A stretch of 64,000 bases of DNA from Gryganskiella cystojenkinii (taxonomy: Eukaryota; Mortierellomycota; Mortierellomycetes; Mortierellales; Mortierellaceae): NCBI GenBank assembly GCA_015852425.1, contig JAAAIG010000084.1:237-64236 (forward strand). The letters run 5' to 3'. The position numbers and the translations under genes were made by a program. Shown here piece after piece: positions 10,337 through 21,948 of this stretch (position 1 is its first letter; each line of letters starts with the position of its first letter). The notes beneath the pieces are model-generated. The model had not been told where the DNA came from. It did no database searches and saw nothing but the letters and a program-made list of their open reading frames with translations.

Positions 10337-12199
10337 ATGACCACAGGATCAACAGAACTCATCTTTCTCGGGACAGGGACCTCCAGTGGCGTGGTAAAGT
10401 CACTACTCTTCATCGGATTCAATGATGAAAGCAATGCATCCGATTACATTGTGGCCCATGGACGACACGGCGGACTTCAATCACCGGCGTAATTATGATA
10501 CTATTGGATCAGAATATCAATACTTACAGACCAAAGGACTCGGCTCTTATTCTTCATCGGCTTTTCTGGAATTAGCCCTCGGTTCCCTGTCTCACGGACC
10601 CGAACCAAACCTGCAAAGTCTGCCTATCCACTCTCAAGCCCGAAGGTGTCAAGAACATCAAAAGGAATACTAGTGCCATGGTTCATTTCATGCACGAGGA
10701 TGGTCGGGAAAGGTAACAAAGGATATACAACAATTATGCCACAATGACGCAAGTGAACCGTTACAAGGGAGAAAAAACAGGACTGTTGTGGATCAAACAC
10801 TAACAGGAAAATCTGATCTAATTTATTTTTATGCATTGTAATTGAATAGAAATATTCTGATCGACTGTGGAAAGAGTTTTTACGAATCGGCCAGACAATG
10901 GTTCCCAGAGCATAAACTTCGATGCATCGATGCCTTGGTAAGGAAGGAGGCAGGAAGCAATAGAAAATAACCAGGAAATGTCAGCTGCAGGGCCAAAAAA
11001 AATGCATCGTCCTATTAGCGACAGATCCTCATCTGAGCCTCGTTTTTATGTAAACAGATCATCACACACGGACACGCGGACGCGTTCTTTGGACTAGACG
11101 ACCTTCGCGCTTGGTGCTTGCTGGACAAGGACCACCCTTACAGCATTCCCGTCTACCTCGATCAACCAACCATGGACATTATCGCGAGCACGTTTCCATA
11201 CATGGTCGATTCCTCCAAGGCGACTGGAGGCGGAGATATCCCCTCGTTTAAATACCATATCATCGATCACGACAATGATTTTGAGGTCGAGGGAGTCCAG
11301 TTCACACCGTTGCCCGGTAAACAACTCGAAAACTTGAGAGCATTTTCTTTTGTTGATTCTTCCCTGAGCTGAGCACCATCTCGCCCTGCATCGCCCCTCT
11401 CGGGATAGCGGCGGTGAGACGGAGGATCGAGTGATCGAGAGATGCGTTCTACTAACAAAAAATTATTTTGTTTTTTCCAATCCCCGAATAGTTCATCATG
11501 GAAAGTACATGTCGACGGGCGAGCCGTTTTGGTCCCTCGGTTTCCGATTCAAGGACCTGAGCTGGGTTTCCGATTGTTCCAGCATACCCGCCAGTACCAC
11601 GGAAAAGATCCGAGGATCCAAAGTCTTGATCATTGATGGGTTGAAAGGTAGAGATACACAAGGAATCATTCTCCTGCATGAAACGGAGAGAGAATGAAGG
11701 AAAGAGAGAGGGGAGGAGAGAAAAGAGAAGTCTAGTACCTCTCGGTACAGTACTGTGGAATCGATTCTACTGTGTTGTTCGATCGGGGAAACAATTTATC
11801 TGCAGGAGTGCATTTTCTTTCTTCTCTTCTTCTCTCTCTTTGTACTAACTATAGAGTATAGTTACAACGGAAAACGGTCGATGAGGGGGTGCTTTTTTTT
11901 CTTCTTGTACAACTGATGCAGTAACGGTCCCTATCGAAACCGATTTTTTTTGTGTCATACCAATAGAGACAAAACATCCGTCTCATTTCAGCATTCCAGA
12001 GGCCCTCGAATATACCCGCGGTCTGGACCCAAAGCCCGAACGGGCCTTTATTGTCGGATTCTGTCATTCCGCCGATCACTATGTGGAAGATGAGCGGATG
12101 CGGTCTCTCGATGGCGAGATGAACGAGAAGGGAGACGGGAACGGGAAGACTTGGACCGAATTTAGGATCGCTTATGATGGACAAAAGATTACCATTTGA
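10337..12199 (+). CDS. Metallo-beta-lactamase-fold hydrolase (S. pombe C777.06c-like)
   Basis: Exons 10337-10393, 10576-10712, 10850-10937, 11058-11316, 11492-11647 and 11967-12199 give 309 aa in phase. The order of motifs is typical: [22 protein letters not shown], with a CxxC pair just after it (CKVC); [17 protein letters not shown] as the metal-binding loop; [18 protein letters not shown]; and [13 protein letters not shown]. The last motif exists only if exon 6 starts at 11967, which fixed that acceptor. The family is related to PhnP/RNase Z-like MBL phosphodiesterases. The substrate is unknown and a cyclic or nucleotide phosphodiester is only a possibility. The final His of HxHxDH is replaced by Ala, as I recall is usual in this subfamily. 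Confidence 0.88.
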
Positions 12200-14213
12200 G
12201 AAGCTTATGAGAGGAGGAGGAGCAGGAGGAGGAGAGAGTCCTTTAGGGGGTAGATTACCGTAAACAATTTCAACCGCAGCTCACCGAGAAAGGGTTCGAT
12301 CGGAGAGGCGACAATTAGAGGAGAGGGTTTCCTGTAGCCAAATCTGTGGCGTCAGAGACCATTAGAGTCATAAAAAATAAGGAGGCGACAGAGAATCCGT
12401 CGATTTAAGACCAACGGGCCGAAAATCAACAACAAAAGAGTACAGTACTCACTTTCATCAATTCCCATTTGAATACCATTAAATAGAAAGTCAAACAAGA
12501 CGGCAACCCAATAATGCATGTGAACTGCGTGAACAAAAAAAGCGGCGCATCTCTCTTTTGTGTTTTTTAGATCCAGCAGGTCAAACTGACCCTTTTTTTA
12601 TTGGTTTTGCACGGGGACACCGATTGGGTCATTGTTCAACTGTGTTGTTTGAGATGGCAGATCAATCGGAAAGAAGAAGAGTGAGAAGGAGATGGAATGC
12701 AACCCGAGGGAGGGGGTGGGAATGATGGCTGAGTTTTAATGGATGGGCAGTGTATGCGTTTTTCATTTTGGGGCGAAAAAAGCGCACGTTAGTGTTGTTG
12801 TCCAAGACTCAAAAAGAGAGAAAGGGACAATTCAGTACAAACTCAAAAAAGGTCAAAGAGGACGAATGACACAGAATCTCAGGGCCCAAAACAAAAAAAT
12901 TTTGGCCGCCGGTCTGCCCTTATAAAATTAAAAAAAAAAAAAAAAAAAAATTGTTCGTTTCCCGGGTCACCTCTCGCTGGATGCTTATCAGATTGAACTT
13001 TACTTTATGCCTCTTTTCACAGCTCGTCTGATCCAAAAAATTTGTTGTAACAGGAAAGAGAGCAAAGAAAAAGAAAATCATCTCCTGTGCCAGGTATGAT
13101 TGGGATGAACATAAAAAGACTACTCTACGGCAATGGCTGTCATATTGAAGAGGAAACGAAAGAAACAAGATAACTGTTAGTTTGCATTTCTTCCGCATGG
13201 CGCGATTTCACACGCGTTAAAAAAAAGTGATCAAGAAGAAGATGTATCATCTGTACCACTAGAGCCTTTTTGCTATCTCTTTTCGTCTCTTCCGCTCATT
13301 GCCTGGACCATTTTTTTGCTTTACTATATAAGAACTCTGCATGGACCTTTTTTTTTTTGCCACGAGAACAGCGGGTATCTGAACGTGAGCACCAAAAGAT
13401 CGATGGAAGGACAGAGGATTGTGCACAAGATGAAGGCGAGAAAAAAAAGAGATTTGCTGACCCGCCTCGAACAACAAAAGATCCAGATGCCCCCGAGCCA
13501 GGGCTTTCAGAAGAAGAGAAAGAAAAAAAAAGAAAAACACAGACACAACCAAAGTGGACAGACGGACAATAAAGACCCGCCTGTCAGGGACTGAGCAAAG
13601 AGAAAGGCGGTATCACGGGTATTGAATTACTTTACCAAATAGGGTCAACTGTCCAGTCCAACAGTACTGAATGACTCGATCTGTACTTGTAGCGAGAATT
13701 TTTTTCCTTGAGCTGTCAAAAAGTCGAAAAAAATTGCGGTGAACATCGGGACGTGAAAAAGATGAAAGAAAGCCCGAGCAAAAACTGTCAAAAAGCGGAG
13801 TTAACCTTTGTGTGCTTTCTTTTACGGCACTGAATTGCCTTTGTCTTCCCCCACTAACACCTTTATTATTACAGTATTCCTTTTTTTTTTTTGACAGTTC
13901 TTCACTTTTTGATGACCCGACTCATTACATTTCAGGGACTCTTTTTTTGAGTGTGCGTGTGTGTGTATGTGTTTTCTGTCTCGTCATTATTGACGCGATC
14001 CAGCAGAGACGAGAATACAGTTACGACCCTCTTGTCCAAATTTGTCTTAGTTGACAAGGTCTAGATCAAGTAGACTCTCAATCCCTCTTAAGCAGAAAAC
14101 ATGGAAATGACAGGCACAGGGTTTTTTTGTACCAATGGTCCAAAAAGTAGTCTTTTTAACTTTCCACTCGCGGGCCTCCAAAAACGAACGAGGCGAGGGG
14201 GTAACCGCTTTCC

Positions 14214-14260
14214 TTATCAGATGAAGGGTACAATAACAACACCACCCGCCATTTTTATCT
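14214..14260. promoter_or_regulatory. Two GATA-type sites upstream of the reductase gene
   Basis: TTATCA (14214-14219) and TTATCT (14255-14260) are minus-strand TGATAA and AGATAA, matching the (A/T)GATAA core used by fungal iron-responsive GATA repressors. They lie about 360-400 bp before the ATG. Such cores are common by chance, so this is only suggestive. Confidence 0.3.
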
Positions 14261-14358
14261 GATCCTGAATGAAAAAAAATTGTGGTCTGGTCCGGTTCAG
14301 TTGTACCCTGCAAGTATGATGAAAACGAAACCCCTCGCGGACGATGATGAGCTACCAG

Positions 14359-14366
14359 TATAAATA
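14359..14366 (+). promoter_or_regulatory. Possible TATA box of the reductase gene
   Basis: TATAAATA, 249 bp before the ATG, followed by a pyrimidine-rich stretch (about 14390-14530) typical of fungal start regions. A second TATATAA at 14552-14558 is only about 57 bp from the ATG and is less likely. Confidence 0.4.
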
Positions 14367-14614
14367 CTCACCTCCTGAACACGCCTATCTCGTCCCCTCT
14401 TTCTTCGAAAAGGACCCCTACCCTTTCTCACTATTTCTTTCCCGCCCCAGGTTGTCATTTCCCACCTCCACTCTCCCACATCTTCACTTTTCTATCCCTC
14501 TTTTCCATATAATTCTCACACCTGGGAGTCGTTGACAATCCATCTCTATTGTATATAATCGTCGTTTAATCCTTCTGTACATATACCTGACCTCTTTACA
14601 CACTATTTTAAACA

Positions 14615-17603
14615 ATGCGTTCACCAAGGATTGATCCTCTTCGAGGCTTGATCCTCGTCTGCCTCATGATATCGTTCTTGTGGTCTGCGATGGAGGGTTG
14701 GGTCACCTGGATCCTTACCCGTGAATGGATCTTTTATTTTAATTCACGCGATTATTTCGTCGGTGCTTTGTTGATCACACCCTCTGCGATCGGTCATCTT
14801 GCCACGCTCTGGGGTCATTATTTCAGAACCGATCGCGAGTTCCATCACAGTCTTTCCAAGGTCACCGCCCCAGCGACAGTGAAGCAAAAAATTTCACTTT
14901 GGGAACATCATATCTTTTGGGGCTATACGGTCAAGTATTGGGTCCTTGTAGGGTTCATTGTCTTGTTGAACCTTACCTGGCTCGCCATCTTGATGACGTC
15001 CACCTACAAGGACATGCTGCAGTATTATGACGTTAAGAGTTCGCTTGCTCGTAAGATCTTCCCCCCCCCCCTCGTCACTCTTTGATGACCACTAAATAAT
15101 TTCGTCCGCTGACTTGCTGTTTCTCTTGCTCGTTCTCTATCTCTCGTTCTCTATCTCGTACTTTTTCCTTGACACTAGTTGCCATCGCTGAAGTCGGTGG
15201 TTACAGTGCCATTGCCTGTTGCTCCCTGATCCTGTTTTTGGTCCTCAGACGGTCCATGCTTCACGCGCTCGGTTTCACGTACGCCGAGATTTTGCCCCTC
15301 CATCGATGGCTCGGTGTCTTGATCGTGGTCTGGTCCGTGATCCACACTATCGGTTACTCCCTCTATTACTACTGGGATAACTCTCTTGGCGAGGCCTTCA
15401 ACTTTTATGATATCGGCCGTTCGACCATGAACATCATGGGTATCATAGCTTTGGTAAGCAACAAGACCGCCATATTTCTATCTTTTGATTTACTATTACC
15501 GCCAAGATAAAGTAGCAATCAGACTGACACACTCTCTCTCTGCTCAATGCGGACAAAATTAATCTCTCTTCTATAGATCGCTTTGTTGATCCTGGCTTTC
15601 TTCTCGATCCCTCAGATCCGTCGCCAACGGTACGCTCTCTTCATGGGTCTTCATCGCGTCATGACGTGGGTGTTCCTTGTGGGTACGATCGTCCATTACC
15701 CTTACTTCCTCTTGGCCTACTACCTCCTGCCTTCGATCATCCTCTTCTTGATCGATCGGTTCGTCCCCAAGATGATCCAGGCCCGAACCTTCTTCCCCAA
15801 GGCGACTTGCACATTCAATCACGACGCTGATATCCTCCGCTTGACGATTCGCTCGCCTGAGCCCATGAAGCCTTACTACCCTGGCGATTATATTCTGGTC
15901 CAGATCCCCGAATTGGGCACTCTTTACCACCCGTTCACGATCGCATCCTACTGGCCCGAGGATCCTCAGTCCATGGTGCTGTTCATCCGTACCTATGGTG
16001 AGAATCCCCGTAGTTGGACCGGTGCCTTGGGCAAGCTCTGTGGCAAGGACGATAAAAAAATCCAGGTTCGCACCAATATTGACGGTGTCTTTGGTGATCG
16101 TCGCCATGACTACTTGAAGTCTGAAGTTTTGGTTTTCTTTGTTGGTAAGTTTCTGTGTGTTTTTTGTTTTTTCCGTATCTCCGATGTCGTATCTAACTCA
16201 TGTTCTTCTTTTCTTTCGCGCTGTCTGCAATAGCTGGTGCCGCCGTGACAACCTTCATGGCATTGATCAAGGCTATCGCAGCTCAGATCGCCTCCTCAGC
16301 TGAACCTCTCCGTATCCAAGTCCATTTGATCTGCACGTTCCGCACCCGCAGTGAGCTCCATGCGTATGGTTCGTTCTTACACCAGATCACGCGTGACCCC
16401 CGTTTCACGACCTGGTTGCACGTCGAAATCTATGTCTCGAGACCTAACAAGTCGACCCAGGCCAGCCTCAAGGGCGGTCCTCATGCACATGTGATCCAGA
16501 ATGATATTCAAGTCCCAGGTCCTTCCGTGATCGAAAAGAAGAAGAAAACGACTCGATTCCAGTCCCTGAAGCGTACGGGTACCAAACTCAGAAGAGCCTT
16601 GTCCGGTCGTACAGTTGTTGACGAGAAGGCCGGTGTAATCCAAGATCTCTCGGCGGTCAAGGTGATGGATGAGAAGCGATCCAGCGGTCTCGAGACTGCC
16701 AGCGGAAGCGGAAGTGGAACCGTGACCCCTGCTGATTCTAGAGTCGTCAGCCCTCGCGCCTCCACTTCCGCCAACCGTCATGCTCACGGACGTTCCGATT
16801 CCATCGAAACCATCGTCGATTCCCCTACCACCACAGAGCAGGATATCCAAACTGTGACCGTCAAGATTGTCGAGAACGAAAAGAACAACAACACGGATCT
16901 TTCACCCTCGAGCCCGACCCGCGATCACTCCTATGTTGCCAAGCGACTTCCAACGTTCAAGGATTCGAACGTTGCCGAGATCTCAAAGTCTTTGGCAAAA
17001 CAAGATCTCACTGTTTCCTCGATCTTGGTCCTCATTCCTCTCGGATTCTGGTTTATCCTGCGCGCGATCAAGTGGGAGAAGCTCGACACACTGGATTACA
17101 TGTGTGATGTCATGGAGGACATGACGCAACGTCAACAAAAAGTTTGTTATGGTACCTATTCCACGATCCCTGCGTTCGGTCATATCCTGGCCATGTCCGC
17201 GATCGGTTATTTCGCTATTTGGCTAGCTCGTCGACAGTTGACTCGGTCCGTCCAGACCACGAACCATCGTCTCAACTGTCGCGATGCCGAGTCTGGATCC
17301 GAAAAGGCAGTCGCTTCGGAGAACTTGCCCTACCCAGAATTTGATCTTGAGGACGAGGCCTTGACGGTCGAGGATGGTAACTGGGATGAGGGCGATGTCG
17401 TCTTCTCGACCGGTCGTGTCAATGTCAAGGTTGTGATCCAGCGCATGATGGACCAAGGCATCGGTCAGAGCACCGGAAAGGACCGTCGGGCCCTGGTCAC
17501 GGTCTTTGGAGGTGGTCCTGAGGCCTTTGTTGAGCATTTGGAGAAACAAATCAAGATTGCCAAATGGGCCGTCGATTTCCACAGAGAGACTTGGGCACCA
17601 TAG
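14615..17603 (+). CDS. Ferric-reductase-like transmembrane oxidoreductase with atypical NAD(P)H lobe
   Basis: Exons 14615-15050, 15179-15453, 15577-16144 and 16234-17603 give 882 aa. About seven N-terminal transmembrane segments carry the bis-heme His pairs of the Fre/Nox family: His187-x13-His201 (LHRWLGV..VIHTIGY) and His263-x13-His277 (LHRVMTW..IVHYPYF). The FAD motif HPFTIAS (His355) is intact. The NAD(P)H glycine loop is VAGAAVTTF near 427-435, where the family usually has a GGxGxTP-like motif. A Ser/Lys-rich insert of roughly 200 residues and two more hydrophobic segments (about 687-703 and 736-758) precede the terminal FGGGPEAF. It is expected at the plasma membrane or an internal membrane, transferring electrons across it. 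Ferric or cupric substrate is family inference only. A 2.4-kb gene-free region lies upstream. Confidence 0.85.
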
Positions 17604-18143
17604 ATCAATATTACAAAACTAAAGAAACACATGGCATTTGCATATAATCATTTATTGTTCCTTCTGCATAAAAGATTAAACACTCGAAAACAAACAACAA
17701 GGCAATCTTAGACAAAATTATCGATTCCTTTCACGTTGTCCTCAACGTCGTATTATGGACCCATCGGAGAGGGTCAAGAGAAAAAAAAAAGAAACTCAAA
17801 AAGGAGATCGAGCACCGCACCACCCTAACGGAGGCGTGGGCATCACAAGACTAAACTTGGCATGTGTTCTCTCAGATCTACGTTGCTTTAGACACTGGCA
17901 CTTGAACCCAATGCCCAACTCAAGTTACAACTCTAGGTAAACCTCTTTCTTGAAAGAGAAAATAGGAACAGAAACTCGATTCCACAAAAAGGAGGAGGCA
18001 CAAATTGCCGGCCTGAACTGGAAGAGAGAAGAAGGATCGGAGGAAGATCATAAAAAATATTTACTTTCTGTTTTGTTTATTGACATGCGAGGGAATGAAA
18101 TGAGAATTGATATATTATGCTAGTAGAAAGAGACTCTCTTTTT
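17604..18143. other. Convergent spacer, reductase and KRE33
   Basis: A 540-bp stretch between two stop codons, containing AT-rich 3' ends of both genes. No other feature seen. Confidence 0.5.
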
Positions 18144-21100
18144 TTAGATCTTGCGCTTTTTGGCGCCACCCTCACGTCTCGAGGCCTTGCCGCGCTGGAA
18201 CTCCTTGGCTTCTTTACTCAACACCTCATTTGCAGTACCACCGGCGACAAGGTGCCTCTTCTTGGTCGACTCTGGGTTCTTGACCGAGACCACCGTGGAG
18301 GTACCTTTCTTTCCAACTTGAGCCTGAGCCTCGGACCAGTCCACAGACTCGTCATTCGCGATCGCATAAAGCTTTTCGACGTTGCCCAAAGAAGCCTTTT
18401 GGAGTTCCCGAAGACGTTCGCGACCCTCTTTGCCGAGCTCATCATCCAGATTTTCCATGTTGGGATCCCATTGTTCTTCCTTGGTTACGTCTCTCTTCAT
18501 CTTGTTGCCGCCTTCAGAGGCACGTCCGTTAACCTTGGCAGAAATCGCAGCACGGGTGTTGTCCAATTCGACAGCGTAGGCTTTCGTCTTTTGCTCCTTG
18601 AACAACTCGGAGAACTTGCGGATCATCTTGATGAACAAAGCCAACAACTGAGAAGCATTGAGACCGAGTTCCTTCTATAGTCGCCAAAAAAAAAAAAATA
18701 GTTGGAAGGAAAGGAGAAAAAAAATACATGATTGAGAAAAACAGTTCTGTAAAACAAAAACGAAATGACTTATGGACCGTCCCCACCAAGAAAATTAGGG
18801 AAACGTACCTCGCAGTCGTCAACAGTCTTGCGCTGGAGACCAATCGCCAAGAGCAACGAAGCCTGGATAGCGGTCAACTTGAAGCTAGGGTCCTCGATCT
18901 TGCCATCGAACCAGATATTGGCAATTTGGGGCAAGAGATCCAGGATCACATGGTAATCCAACATCTGGTTCGCATAACTCTCCAACCGCTTCAGATCATA
19001 GCCCGAGAACAACGCATCGACCAACTCGCGTGAGACATGACCCTCACGCAACTTCTTGACCAACGCCGTCGTCGTATGAGCCTCCTTCTTTGTCTCCTCA
19101 TCTTCCTCGTCATCATCCTGAACAAGTTGTTGTCCGTTACGAGCAGACTCCAAGATCGACAAGGCCAAGGAAGCAGGGAAAGAACGGAACTGGAACGAGA
19201 GCAGGCTCTGGAAGCGGTGGTGGAAATCCTTTGAGAACGAAGTCAACCACATGGGATCACACTGGGTCTGGCCGCGGGACGATTCCAAAGTGCGGAGCAT
19301 GACGCAGGTATGTTCGCCAGTCAACGCGTTGGCGGTTTGGCGCAAGTACACGGGGACGTATCCAGCCTTTGACCAGAACCTGGAAGGGGGGAAAGTGGAG
19401 TAAATAAATAGTCAATATAGAAGCCCAGATATCACCATGTAAACAAGCAAGGAAAGACTCCATCCACTGTTTTCAAGACTTACTTTTGAAGAGGGGCGGT
19501 CAAACCGTAAGAGACACCGAGCCAGTGAAGCTTCTCAGCCTTCTTCTCACTCAATTTCAACAACAATGGAGGCATCTTCTTGGGATCCCTGACCTTGATA
19601 TCATCCGTCATCAACGAAGCGCCCTCGAGTTCACTGTCGTCCACGCGGGCCATATGGAAGTCCTTCTTTTCATCGTCGTCTTCTGAAAGCATCGAGAACT
19701 GGCCTTCATAAAACTGTGAGAGCAAATCCAGAGCCCTGGATCCGTAACCCATCTTGACGTAGTCGGGATGAGTGGCGATACGAACGACACGAGCACCGGA
19801 AAGGGAGGCGAAATCATCATCCTGGAATTGTTGCGAGATCAACCAGGGGATCAAATCACCCGCGGCACGGACACCGCGGCTCAAACTGTTGAGCACAGTC
19901 TGCTTCGAGATCTCACCCTCGAGACAGACTTGAAGAACACACAAGGGATCGGGCAAAGAGCGATCACCCTCCTTGATAGGTGGCAACAAAACAAAGAGAT
20001 GGTGCGAGGGTGCATCACTGAGCAACTGCAAGTCGTCTGGGGTATTCTTGTAATGACTGGCAACGTACAGGGCCATCATGCGCTGCAAAAACGTCTCCGA
20101 GACTGGGTGATAAGAGAACAAGGTATCGCGGTTGACGTAGAACAATTGACATTCTTCCTTGGCGGGGCATCCGGTAATGTTCTTTTGGACGACAGTCGCA
20201 TCCAAGCAAAGCAACTTGTTCATCCACTTCTCTGTAGGATCCTCGGGCGCGTAACGGATAGGTTCCTTCAGCTCGATCTCTCTCAAGGTGCGGGCGCCGG
20301 TCGCGACACCCGTAGCCTTGTTCTTGGCGATCTCTGCTGCATTGGCCTCCTTGCCAATAAATCCACGCGATTGTTCACGGAGTTGCTTGATGAGCTTCAA
20401 GGAAAGAGAGCGTCCAGTACCCTCATAACCGTTGATGGTCGAAGCCATAAAGACCAAATAAGGTCCCAAGAGGGCCTTGACCAAGGGCAAGGGGATGGCA
20501 GCAGCCTCGTCGATGACGACCAACTCAGCTTGACCCAACGTATGGGCATCCTGAGGTTGAATGTACTGAATGGTCTGACGATGATCACGCTTAAAGATGT
20601 TGACACGGACAATGGCGTTGTTGAATTCGGGGTTGGTAGACTGGACAATATCGTAATCCATATGTTCCTCGTATCCAAGAGCGTCGAATCCCTTGAAAAC
20701 AAACTCGAAAAGGGTCTTCAAGTTCTCAGGACTTGGGGAAGTGACAAAGATGTTAGAGTATCCATAAGCGACTGCTGAGGCCATGGCGATACCCAATGCG
20801 GCGGATTTACCACGACCACGGGAAGCGGTCAAGGTGACAGTGGAACGAAGCGTCTTTTCCGCGATCGCCTCGATAAACTTCATGACTGCGATCGCCTGAT
20901 CCTTTGTCCTGGCGGTTCCGACGAGGGCGCCCATGGGTTGCTGATCCTGAACACTTTCCTTGATCTTGATCAAATCTCTCTGTTCGTCCGTCATGGCGTC
21001 TTCTCCAGTCTTTACTGGCAGGGGCTTGACATTCTTTCCGAGTGAGATGGGCAAGACGTTGAGCTCATCATCGACAACCAAACATGAAGGGCAGCTTCCA

Positions 21101-21780
21101 AGAGAGAGAATAAAACGTTCGTTGAAACGGGCGACGACATCATCGTGAGACTCTGTGCGGTATCTAGAGTGGACATCCTAATAACCATAACAGAAGCAAT
21201 AAGAGGGATTAGAAAGGTGGCGTGCTTGTCAGATCTGGTCTCGTTGAACTAGAAGAATAAAAAAGAGAATTGTTTCAAATCGTACCATGGTCATCGTATA
21301 AAGCTGCTTCAAGGACGACATGCTCTTCAACAACAGAACAATGATTCCACCACCTTCGACCGTCTCGATCGTCCTGGCGAGCAAGTTAGGGGTCAGAGCC
21401 TCGAAATCCTGAAGGACACACATGCCGTAGGTGTTTCCGAGAATCTTTTGGGTCTCCTTGTAGTAGGTATAGCGAATGTTGGTGACAGAGATAAAGAGCT
21501 CAAAGGGGTCCTCCTCGTTGACCTCACGGATACCGCGCTTGACATCCCGCTTGATCTTGGCCTCTCTCTTTTTGCGATGACTGCTGAAGCCGAGATCCTT
21601 TTTGTAACACCAGAGAACAGAGGGACGGGCTGTGACCTGTGCCTGTGAGAGGAGCCAGTGCAGGTTCACGACCTGGTCCTTGCCCTTGTCACCAACGAGC
21701 ACAAAGAATGTACGGTGCTTGGACTGCACACCGTTCTTGATGAGGGTGTGAATCCTCGAGTCGATCTGCTTCTTGACCAT
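18144..21780 (-). CDS. KRE33: RNA cytidine acetyltransferase Kre33/NAT10
   Basis: Exons 21780-21286, 21177-19484, 19379-18809 and 18674-18144 give 1096 aa in phase, close to the family length. It makes N4-acetylcytidine in 18S rRNA and tRNA and is needed for 40S assembly in the nucleolus. Order: an N-terminal domain beginning MVKKQIDSRIHTLIKNGVQ; a RecD-like helicase module with Walker A ASRGRGKSAA and Walker B VVIDEAAAIPLPLV; EGTGRSLSLKL; the GNAT acetyl-CoA region VRIATHPDYVKMGYGSRALD; then FWSKAGYVPVYLRQTAN and a C-terminal RNA-binding region ending in a Lys/Arg-rich tail (AKKRKI). The start is the first Met of the conserved N-terminus. The gene is convergent with the reductase gene. Confidence 0.97.
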
Positions 21781-21948
21781 GTTGCAAGGGATGGAATGGG
21801 GAAGAATGAAAGATGGACGGGAATGGTAATGCAACAGAAACGAAATGAATGCCTTGCGTCTCTGGACTTTTGTGTGTCTCTTTTTTTTTCTTTTTTTTTA
21901 ATTGTTTACCTGTGACTGTCAAATTATATCATGTGATTTATTTTGAAA

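Larger units (their letters stand above)
12200..14614. other. 2.4-kb gene-free region upstream of the reductase gene
   Basis: The longest gene-free stretch. It is AT-rich with poly-A near 12931 and poly-T runs near 13340 and 13880, plus a short GT-rich run near 13951. ORFs are under 100 codons and low in complexity. I see no tRNA or repeat pair. The reductase promoter lies at the right end. Confidence 0.5.

Noticed and set aside
13270..13572. Small Lys/Glu-rich ORFs in the long gene-free interval
   Set aside because: They arise from A-rich tracts and have no splice or start context.
19768..20778. A 336-codon plus-strand open frame opposite KRE33
   Set aside because: Shadow of the conserved helicase region.
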